Assembly: GCA_016185625.1 (NCBI GenBank)
Contig: JACPND010000020.1
Span: forward strand, 1 to 54,219
Origin: Candidatus Woesearchaeota archaeon
GTDB taxonomy: Archaea > Nanobdellota > Nanobdellia > Woesearchaeales > GW2011-AR9
Reading direction: 5' to 3'
DNA: 54,219 nt
In this document: positions 7,911 to 15,100 of the stretch, piece by piece
Layout: each line of letters begins with the position of its first letter
Numbering within the stretch: the stretch's first letter is position 1
Translations under genes and position numbers: made by a program
The notes under the pieces: model-generated
What the model was told of the DNA's origin: nothing
Seen by the model: only the letters and a program-made list of their open reading frames with translations
Database searches by the model: none

Positions 7911-7924
7911 TTTTATAAATATTT
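7911..7924 (-). promoter_or_regulatory. TATA box of the tRNA-thiolation operon
   Basis: The reverse strand reads AAATATTTATAAAA about 47-60 bases before the carrier start, leaving a leader of about 25 bases that contains TAGGAG. Confidence 0.5.
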
Positions 7925-7939
7925 CCTCTGTGGTGGTAA

Positions 7940-7951
7940 AATATATAAATA
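7940..7951 (+). promoter_or_regulatory. TATA box of the RNase P subunit gene
   Basis: AATATATAAATA is centred 26 bases before ATG 7971, so the transcript should be leaderless. Confidence 0.6.
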
Positions 7952-7970
7952 GCGCCATCCTATTGATTCC

Positions 7971-8486
7971 ATGGATGAAATAGTCTTGATGAAACGAACG
8001 CCGGAACTAGAACAATGGTGTCAGCAGTTAGGCTTCCAGCAGGTTCTGTTTTTGGACGATATTCAGATGCTGTCCGGGAGAAAACCAGGGGAAATACTCT
8101 CGCAGCTTAAAGGAAAAAAATATTTCATCTACGAGGCTGCGGATGAGCCGACTTTGCGTTTCGTGGTAGAAAAAATCTCCGTTCCTCTGGTCATCGGCAT
8201 GGAAAAGATCAATCCGGCTGACAGCCTGCATTACCTGCGCGGCGGGTTAGATCAGATACTCTGCACGCTGGCGCGGCAGAAAGAAAAAACCATCGGCTTT
8301 TCCTTTGCTGACATTTTACACGCACAAAACCGCCCGCAGCTCTTGGCCAGGATGATGTTCAACATCAAATTATGCAGAAAGTATAACGTAAAAACCTTCT
8401 TCGGCAGTTTTGCCAGAGAGAAATGGGAGATGATTTCCAAAAAAGATCTGGAAGCGTGGAAGAGAGTGCTGGAGAAAGGTGATTAA
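7971..8486 (+). CDS. rnp3: RNase P protein component 3 (Rpp30/RNP3 family)
   Basis: 171 residues, short for the family (usually 200 or more). The C-terminal half carries the family signature GFSFADILHAQ, then LLARMMFNIKLCRKYNVKTFFGSFA (about 108-147). The N-terminal half is an alternating beta/alpha pattern consistent with the TIM-barrel-like fold. With Pop5 it stimulates the catalytic RNA that trims tRNA 5' leaders. A TATA box gives a leaderless start. Single-gene unit. Confidence 0.8.
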   Translation: MDEIVLMKRTPELEQWCQQLGFQQVLFLDDIQMLSGRKPGEILSQLKGKKYFIYEAADEPTLRFVVEKISVPLVIGMEKINPADSLHYLRGGLDQILCTLARQKEKTIGFSFADILHAQNRPQLLARMMFNIKLCRKYNVKTFFGSFAREKWEMISKKDLEAWKRVLEKGD

Positions 8487-8552
8487 AGAAAACATATATC
8501 AGGACGCTCTAATTTAACATCGATAAAATTGGGATGGTTCTGCAACAGCGTC
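8483..8552 (-). pseudogene. Possible THUMP-domain fragment
   Basis: Behind the lipoprotein gene a reverse frame reads LQNHPNFIDVKLERPDICFL then stop. The V-x-L-x-x-PD-I pattern resembles the last strand of THUMP domains. It is only about 22 codons with no upstream partner, so it is at best a remnant and may be chance. Confidence 0.15.
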
Positions 8553-8979
8553 ACCAGTTGTTATTAGTACAAACTCCTTTATAGTCCGGCGGTACGCTGC
8601 TGCATGAAGGATAACTGCTGCTTCCACTGCTAGATGACTTTCCACTGGACGAAGAAGCATTACTGCAAGAGCAGGAACAACCTCTTCCAGGATATTCTTC
8701 ATTACATTTCTGGGTTGCCAAACCTTCTGCACTGGATTTGGAACTTGCGCCATAAATCTCTATACCCACAAAAAGCCCGTTTCCTTCGCAATTACAATTA
8801 TATTTTTGATTGTTCGTTGAACTACTACTATTATTAGAACCGCTAGAATAATTATCATTACTAGGATCATCACTTTCTGTCTCACAGCCAATCACTGCCG
8901 GCATGCCCAACAAAGAAATTAACCCTGCGCCAGCTAATAATTTTCTCCCATTTTTTAAAATATTCTCCAATCTTTCCAT
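8551..8979 (-). CDS. Small secreted lipoprotein, Ser/Cys-rich
   Basis: 142 residues from ATG 8979, which has AGAGGT upstream; a GTG at 9009 would add ten residues. N-region MERLENILKNGRKL, hydrophobic core LAGAGLISLLGMPAVIGC, with a lipobox-like Cys. The mature part is low complexity (Ser/Asn/Gly) with Cys clusters CNCEGNG and CSCSCSN. It should be anchored on the outer face of the membrane. No family recognised. Its N-region shares an L-E-x-I/L-L pattern with its neighbours. Confidence 0.65.
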   Translation of the reverse strand: MERLENILKNGRKLLAGAGLISLLGMPAVIGCETESDDPSNDNYSSGSNNSSSSTNNQKYNCNCEGNGLFVGIEIYGASSKSSAEGLATQKCNEEYPGRGCSCSCSNASSSSGKSSSSGSSSYPSCSSVPPDYKGVCTNNNW

Positions 8980-9005
8980 TTTTGTTACCTCTTCGTTTAA
9001 ATTTT

Positions 9006-9239
9006 TCACTTACATAGGTAAAGTGGAGTCGCTTTGTTCCCTTTACTGTCTGTGCACTCACAATATGCATCGTCGTCATAGGTCTCCGTTGGCCAACAAT
9101 CAATCCACTGGCCATCTACATGACAACTGCAGTCATTTTTCTCACCGCATCCAGAATATCCTAACACCAAACTGGCAGCCAAAACCCCAATACTTATCAT
9201 TTTACTTAAAATAAGCTCCTGCTGCGGCGCAGGGCTCAT
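9006..9239 (-). CDS. Small secreted Cys-rich lipoprotein
   Basis: 77 residues (or 64 from ATG 9200). The signal peptide QELILSKMISIGVLAASLVLGYSGCG ends in a lipobox-like GYSGC. The mature part has CSCHVDG, CW and CECTDSKG, suggesting disulfides or metal binding. I keep the long start because QELILSKM resembles LELILGTM at the front of the next gene. The long start overlaps that gene by 38 bases. LVLGYSG also recurs in the DUF1566-like protein further on. Confidence 0.6.
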   Translation of the reverse strand: MSPAPQQELILSKMISIGVLAASLVLGYSGCGEKNDCSCHVDGQWIDCWPTETYDDDAYCECTDSKGNKATPLYLCK

Positions 9240-9486
9240 AGCAGCCGTTCTTTTTCACACATTCGGTGTTGGCAGAGATACCTTTGGAGCCGGTTTCGAA
9301 GATTTCTGCACATTCGTATTCCGATGACGAAGTACAACGATTTTCCGTCAGGCAGTCGCAGCACTTCTCCTGATCTGTTGTCAGAGCTGCTTCACAGCCT
9401 GGATACAAAAGCATGCTTGCGGCTACCAGCACACGAGACGTATTTGCTTTCATAGTTCCTAAAATCAGTTCTAGAGTATTTTTCAT
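9202..9486 (-). CDS. Small secreted Cys-rich lipoprotein
   Basis: 94 residues: N-region MKNTLELILGTMKANTSR, hydrophobic VLVAASMLLYPGC with lipobox Cys, then a mature domain with about nine cysteines (CCDCLTENRC, C, C, CYEPC). It is probably exported and disulfide-stabilised. It is the first gene of a three-gene secreted-protein operon, with reverse-strand TATA-like TTTAAAAATAG at about 9515-9527. No family recognised. Confidence 0.6.
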   Translation of the reverse strand: MKNTLELILGTMKANTSRVLVAASMLLYPGCEAALTTDQEKCCDCLTENRCTSSSEYECAEIFETGSKGISANTECVKKNGCYEPCAAAGAYFK

Positions 9487-9553
9487 TTTCTTTTAATATG
9501 CACCCCTTTATCTCTATTTTTAAATTTTATGATTCTCAGATAAGGTCTACTTT

Positions 9554-9709
9554 ATGAATGACGGCAAGGCCAAGATTGCTGCGACACTAAGCTACTGCTT
9601 GCACCAGGTTAAGGAACACTTTTCTATCAGGAAAATAATCCCATTTTTGAACAACTACCTCTCCAGAAAAGTGGGTCGCGGCAGGCCAGCCGTCATTCAT
9701 TCGCTAAGA
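9554..9709 (+). ncRNA. Structured non-coding element, copy A of a duplicated family
   Basis: ATGAATGACGGC (9554-9565) pairs perfectly with GCCGTCATTCAT (9689-9700). The next GGCC pairs with GGCC inside, and CACTTTTCT (9617-9625) pairs with AGAAAAGTG (9665-9673). A related element at 49011-49139 keeps the same stems, the block TGCGA..C.AAGCTA and the 3' tail ATTCG-TAAGA. A TATA-like TTTTTAAATTTTA lies about 25 bases upstream on the plus strand. The 62-codon ORF over it is not a credible gene. Strand is uncertain: two G-U pairs in copy B favour plus, one favours minus. Confidence 0.55.
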
Positions 9710-9725
9710 TGGCAGTATCTGATTC

Positions 9726-10151
9726 TCATTTCTTTTCTTTGAGTAAAATCTCCATTGCTTCTTTTGTTTCCTGGCATTGTCGGACATCCCTAAGAAAGAT
9801 CACTGAGGCATCGTACTTCCCATCAATCACTAAAATCAATCCTTCAGTCCTATAATTTTCCTGGCTAGTTTCAAAAGTATCTTGGCATTTCAGAGATTCG
9901 ATTTCATCCCAAGTAAATTGTGATGAAAATTGCGATGAAACTACCCTTTTGAAACTACTCCAATAAACTGGGGTTTGAAAGCAGTAAAATCCATTGTTGT
10001 CAATTCGAAAATGAGGTTCATTTTCGCCGATATCGTTTTTATACGATGGATAAGCTTGGTAATCTCTTTTAGCATAGGTGGTCGGTGGTGACGAACACGC
10101 GAGTAAAAGAGAAAAGTATGTTAGTCCACTTGCGATTAATTTCTTAATCAT
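9726..10151 (-). CDS. Secreted protein, paralogue of the upstream gene
   Basis: 141 residues with signal MIKKLIASGLTYFSLLLAC and a lipobox-like LLAC. The mature N-terminus PTTYAKRDYQAYPSY matches ATTYAQRDYDQYPAY in the next gene, so the two are paralogues that have diverged downstream. A W-D-x-I motif (FTWDEIESL versus VRWDQITKV) and a later Cys are also shared. The ATG overlaps the upstream stop (ATGA). No known family recognised; an extracellular domain is likely. Confidence 0.6.
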   Translation of the reverse strand: MIKKLIASGLTYFSLLLACSSPPTTYAKRDYQAYPSYKNDIGENEPHFRIDNNGFYCFQTPVYWSSFKRVVSSQFSSQFTWDEIESLKCQDTFETSQENYRTEGLILVIDGKYDASVIFLRDVRQCQETKEAMEILLKEKK

Positions 10152-10573
10152 GGTTTCAATTGTAATCCCACATAAACACGTATGGCCTTGGCAAAATCCG
10201 CAGTCTGCAGAGTGTCACGAAAATGACCCATATTAATACATTTTTTACCATAGTCACACACTTTTACCATTTCTTTACCTGAAACGACTTTGGTGATTTG
10301 ATCCCATCTGACATACTTGGGAAATGATGGAGAGCCTTTTGTGGTGAATTTGATACCCTCTTCCGTAATATCCATCTCATCACAGAGGGGCTGGACAACC
10401 CACGGATTACAAATGTTTTTTGCAATTTCCTGAAGATTATGCAACGCGATTTCCTTCCGGTATGCCGGATATTGGTCATAATCACGTTGGGCATACGTTG
10501 TCGCGCAATGCAACCCTAAGGCTGCTGCAAAGACAAAGCCTTTTTTCACCAACGATTCTAAAGTTCCGCCCAT
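10148..10573 (-). CDS. Secreted protein, paralogue of the downstream gene
   Basis: 141 residues. N-region MGGTLESLVKKG, hydrophobic FVFAAALGLHC, then TTYAQRDYDQYPAYRKEI. The core VRWDQITKVVSG resembles a small PH-like or beta-sandwich domain, but I cannot name one. TATA TTTAAATAGG about 25 bases upstream gives a leaderless start. It forms an operon with its paralogue and is divergent from the secreted protein at 10676. Confidence 0.6.
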   Translation of the reverse strand: MGGTLESLVKKGFVFAAALGLHCATTYAQRDYDQYPAYRKEIALHNLQEIAKNICNPWVVQPLCDEMDITEEGIKFTTKGSPSFPKYVRWDQITKVVSGKEMVKVCDYGKKCINMGHFRDTLQTADFAKAIRVYVGLQLKP

Positions 10574-10675
10574 ATCCTCTTCCAGGAGCCGAACCTATTT
10601 AAAGATTTCTACTTTTTTACTGTTTAGTAAGAAATTAACGAAAGATTAATAAAGAGTGGGACGCTTTAGATTTCT

Positions 10676-11173
10676 ATGTTAGAAGAGATACTTCAGAAAC
10701 TGATATCGTCGCCATTGGTTAGGGCTACCGCCGTTTCTATGATTATTGGCTCTTCAGCACCCGTTTTAGCTGAACCCGCGCGTCAAAGTTACAGTTTGCT
10801 TCCGGATTGGCAAGGCGGTTTTAGTGAATATGCTCCTTATGGGATTTTACAGGTAGCTGGTTTGGATGAGCCGCCCAGGCCGCCGTATCTCTCACCAAAG
10901 CCAGGTCCTGCCGTCCCTTCAGAAGCAGTTCCTAAAGAGAATCCACCAGACAAGCCAAAAAGAAGTCATGCCAGCGACTGGGTTTTGATTGGGGGTGGCT
11001 TATTATCAATCTATCTAGGATCCATAGTGGTGAGCAATAAGGTTTGTGTTTCTGACAGCGGGAACAATTATCAATTGGAATGCCATAATCCGTACGAATC
11101 CATAGGATACATTACCGTTGCTGGTGGTCTTGGACTTACTATCTTAGGGATAGTTGGATTGAAGGAAGACTAA
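10676..11173 (+). CDS. Secreted/membrane protein with Pro-rich linker and C-terminal membrane pair
   Basis: 165 residues. N-region MLEEILQKLISSPLVR, signal-like ATAVSMIIGSSAPVLA with an A-x-A cleavage site. A Pro-rich linker (about 64-95) is followed by two hydrophobic segments (WVLIGGGLLSIYLGSIVV and IGYITVAGGLGLTILGIVGL), with a two-Cys loop CVSDSGNNYQLEC between them. It is probably anchored by the C-terminal pair. No family recognised. It directly precedes the DUF1566-like gene. Confidence 0.6.
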   Translation: MLEEILQKLISSPLVRATAVSMIIGSSAPVLAEPARQSYSLLPDWQGGFSEYAPYGILQVAGLDEPPRPPYLSPKPGPAVPSEAVPKENPPDKPKRSHASDWVLIGGGLLSIYLGSIVVSNKVCVSDSGNNYQLECHNPYESIGYITVAGGLGLTILGIVGLKED

Positions 11174-11203
11174 ATGTTGTTAACGGATTCAAAAGAAACA
11201 AAC

Positions 11204-12058
11204 ATGACACTCGACAATCTATTAAACGGACTGGCACGCACTCTTCTTCGAGGAAGTTTTGGTTTAGTGTTAGGATATTCTGGAATGGCCTGTGAAACTG
11301 CATCCGGTAATTCTCCTTCACAGACAGCATGCGCTTCTGATAGTGAGTGTAAAGGGGATAGGGTGTGTGTAGGAGGAGAGTGTAGAGATTCAGTAAAAGA
11401 AGAAAGATATATGGATGTCGACAACAACCAAAATATCACTCCACAAAGCAGTGCTTGCCAGTCACATATTACTAAAGGTTGTCACCAAAATAATCTTTAT
11501 TGGAAAGATAGTTGTGGAAATATTGAAGAAAAGATTGAAGAATGCTATAGTAAATGTAAGGATGATCATTGTTGTGGTAATGATTATCGATGCTTTGATG
11601 GCGATGTGTATATGTTTGAGGCAGGACTACTGTGTGAGACTTCTTTAGAACAGGACTGCGATGACCAATACGAATTCTGTGAGGATGCCGCTTGCAAAGC
11701 TAAGTTAGAACGATGGGCCGATTTAGGTAACGGGACGGTCCAAGATGATAAAACCGGCTTAATTTGGCAGAAAGTTAGTGAGAAAAACCTAAAAAATGAT
11801 GCCCAAGGTTGGCCTTATTGTGAGAATCTTTCAATAGCAAATTTAACGTGGCGCTTGCCCATAAAAAATGAATTAAAGGATTTGTGGATAGAACAGAAAA
11901 TTAAAGGATGTCACTTTAGCTTGATATTTGAAGGGGGATGCGATTATATTTATTGGGCAGAAGAAAGCGAACATTCTGCCACTATCGATTTTGGCAACAA
12001 CAACCCAGATGCATGGAGTACTCAAAAAGGAGGATATGTTCGTTGCGTCAGTGATTAA
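11204..12058 (+). CDS. Secreted lipoprotein with C-terminal DUF1566 (Lcl-like) domain
   Basis: 284 residues from ATG 11204; an in-frame ATG at 11174 touches the previous stop. The chosen start gives MTLDNLLNGLARTLLRG, matching the N-region of neighbouring secreted proteins. Signal FGLVLGYSGMAC has a lipobox-like Cys. The middle is Cys-rich (about 35-160). The C-terminus has the DUF1566 pattern WADLGNGTVQDDKTGLIWQK, WRLPIKNEL and a final VRCVSD. Such domains occur in bacterial and archaeal surface proteins of adhesive type. Ligand unknown. Confidence 0.75.
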   Translation: MTLDNLLNGLARTLLRGSFGLVLGYSGMACETASGNSPSQTACASDSECKGDRVCVGGECRDSVKEERYMDVDNNQNITPQSSACQSHITKGCHQNNLYWKDSCGNIEEKIEECYSKCKDDHCCGNDYRCFDGDVYMFEAGLLCETSLEQDCDDQYEFCEDAACKAKLERWADLGNGTVQDDKTGLIWQKVSEKNLKNDAQGWPYCENLSIANLTWRLPIKNELKDLWIEQKIKGCHFSLIFEGGCDYIYWAEESEHSATIDFGNNNPDAWSTQKGGYVRCVSD

Positions 12059-12097
12059 ATTTGCCCATTCAAATGACTAACTTTTTTTTGGTGGGCG

Positions 12098-12111
12098 TAT
12101 ATTTATAAATT
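12098..12111 (+). promoter_or_regulatory. TATA box of the giant secreted protein gene
   Basis: TATATTTATAAATT is centred 26 bases before ATG 12131, giving a leaderless transcript separate from the upstream lipoprotein genes. Confidence 0.6.
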
Positions 12112-12130
12112 CAAAAGATTTTCTAAAGCT

Positions 12131-15100
12131 ATGTTCAAAAGAGGACTATGGTTGGTGCTATTAGTACTTCTGGCTACCTTGGTGAATGCAGAATTAATGG
12201 TGAACGAGAACAAGTATTTAGGAGTAAGGGTAGGAATCGATGATGTTGATACCTGGGGTGATGATCCTGATTGTTACGATGGCCGGCAGGAAATTTCTAT
12301 TCAAGGATCAACCTGCGGCGGATTCTACAGGAGCAGTCCAGACGTTTCCGGCTGTGATTTCTCAGATGTCCCGCCAAGCCAGGGCTGTTGGGTATTTGCT
12401 GTAGAGTTAGATGGCGAGAATTGCGGAGAGGATCCCGAAGATGCAGATGACGACAATTGTGGCGAAGCCAACGTTGTTGAGACGACGATTATCAAAGCAA
12501 CTTACACTCCTGATACATTCTCTCATTATTACAACCGCAACGAAGTTTCTGGCAGCGATGATGACAACGAGTACGCCTGCGCGTTTAATGATTTTGACGA
12601 TGGCGGGATTCCCAATTTTAAATCCGGAGACGGAAAAGAATATTTGTGCGCTGATGACCATTACTGGCACCAATGTTCTGCTGAGAATGGGGCCGAAGAC
12701 GCACCCGGTGATCTAAATACCACCACTTGGGCTAATCAACGCATCTATCAATGCCTCCTTGATGAAACGACGAAACTGCCCCAATGGAAACAACTTCCCG
12801 GCCTAGATGCCGACGGTGATGGTTATACCACGCAAACTAATGACTGCGATGACGATTCATCCCAGAATCCCGCCGTCTGCAATGAACTTGAATCTCCTGA
12901 GGGCTGTAAGAGTGATGCCGTGAAATATGCGTCCTGTTCCCAGTGCATCAATCCCAGCGTCGTCGAAGTCTGCGGTGACGGCGTTGACAATGACTGCAAT
13001 ACCGAAACATCAGACGACTGCCATAAGAACCAATACGGCTGCGAGCAATCCGAAGAACTCGACACTGAAGGCAATAAGATAAAATCCAGTCAATTCAATG
13101 TACAGAACAAACAATTTTCCTGGATAAATACTCCTTCCGGCGGCTATTGCTGTGGTTTTAGCGGTGAAAGCGATCTCGGAAAAATAGAAGGTAATGACAT
13201 CTGCATCAATAAAAACATGGTTGGTTCACAAGAAGTATTGGACGAAAGCTCTCCTTTATGGGGTCCCGAGAATGCCAAATGCGATGAATGGTGCTGGGTG
13301 AAAGCAACGGGAGATGCCAGATTCCGGATTTTTACGCTGAGGAAGCCCGACCAGCAGCCATTTGACGTAATGTCAGATTCTCAAACCTGGCACGATTGTA
13401 GCGATCAGAGCAAGGGCATATTGAGTGTTGAGAATCCCTTCGTTGAAGAAAAAGAAATTCTCAATCGCTTTTACTGCTATCGGGAAGGCCAGCATTGGAG
13501 CTGGGCGGAATGTGCCGGACCATTCGATAAGCGGAAAAACAAAAATGTCAAAGGCCGTTATGCCGGCGACGGGCTGTATTCATTATACTTGTCGGAAGCT
13601 GATGACAACGGCATTGTCGATGGACGATCTAAAGCATCGATCTCTCTCAATCCTAGCAAAGGATCCTATCCTGACTTTTACCAAACTAAAGAAGATCAGC
13701 CAGTGTACTTCGATTTCAGCGGCTATGACCAATTAGAATTTTTTGTCGCCTTTATTGATGAAAGCGGCAATGAATTTTCAGCCGCTACGGCGAACAAACC
13801 AGCCGATCTCCGTCTTAAAATCTATGGCCCCGGAGAAACACCATCACTCTTATTTGATCGGCGCGTGTTAGGAGATGTCATCAATGGAAAATTCTTTGAC
13901 GGCTGGATGCATGTCCGCGTGCCTCTTCCTGCGAGTCTTGCTCAAGTCTCCGGTGTCGATATTGTTGCTTCTCCAGGAAAAAACAAGATCAAAGTGCGAA
14001 ATGTTTTCCTGAGTAAAAAAAGCGAATCATCCTTTCTCTGCTCTGGACAGGACGACTCTTCCCGTTCTTCGTGGTTAACCTCGTTTGATGACGACGATAG
14101 TGCGTCGTATGTCAATGGAAAAGCTATGTGCATTGCTCATTACGGCGAAAACGCCTGGCTGGGCGACGAAAAAACAGTAACGAAAGAGACTGCCTCTTGC
14201 TGCGGCAATGACGAAGCGGAATATTACGCCGGGCCGTCAGAAAATGGCTATGGCTGCTGGAATTCGCAGCCGATCGCCGCAGGAACAACGACGATGAACG
14301 TCGAATATACGGTGGGCGATGCACTCTTCACCCGATCCTGTTCGCAGGAAGAATGCCTCTATGCCTTATCAGGAGATCCGCCATATACTATTACCAATCT
14401 ACATCCCGAACTGTATGATCTGTACGGGATAACAGACAAGAAGGAATTTTTGATTACCAGTCAGGAGATTACGGAGTATGCCAATCTCGCCGTGCGTCGT
14501 GTGGCTCAGCAAGTGATGTACAATGATCAGGAGTTCCACGGCTGTCAGGCTGCGAGTTACGTTGAGACGCACGCTGCCAGCCAACCTTATTGTACGGTAC
14601 AAGGAGAAAAATTCTGCGCCGCCAGCACAACATTAGAAGGAAAGGAAGGGAAGTACTCGGTCATCAATTCCTGGAGCAATGAGAAATTAACTCAAGTCGG
14701 CTATCAACCAGTCACTGGACCAGACTTTAAACTGGAATTGAAGGATCTGGAAGTAATCCCTGGCGAACGTAACCATTCTACACTGGCCCTGCCTGGAAGA
14801 AATATCATCTCCAATGCCGAGTTTGTGGTGGAACAGGAGAAATTGCCGTTCTGGCATCTGTCTAAAGGCAATGAAGAAATCACGAAAGATGTAAAGAAGC
14901 ATCTGACTGGCAATACTTTCACTGTCGATACCGATGAGACTTTACGTTCAGAACGTATCGCCATCGGACAAAATCTGACCTATGGTTTTCAGCACGACGG
15001 CCAGGCGAAAGTAAAAATCACGTTAGTGGATAAGGACGGCACGGCTTCCGTGGTCAACAATCAATTTACTTCCGGAACGAACATTTTTGCGGTCATTGAG

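Noticed and set aside
9554-9700. Elements A and B as transposon (MITE) ends
   Set aside because: The terminal stem is palindromic as in a MITE, but the inner helix shows compensatory change and I see no target-site duplications. Kept as RNA, with this alternative noted.
9554-9742. 62-codon forward ORF over element A
   Set aside because: It begins inside the closing stem, has no recognisable protein pattern, and the related copy B does not preserve the frame.
12411-12716. 101-codon forward ORF inside the giant secreted gene
   Set aside because: It is the +1 frame of an Asp/Asn-rich coding region; the main frame has a signal peptide and known motifs.
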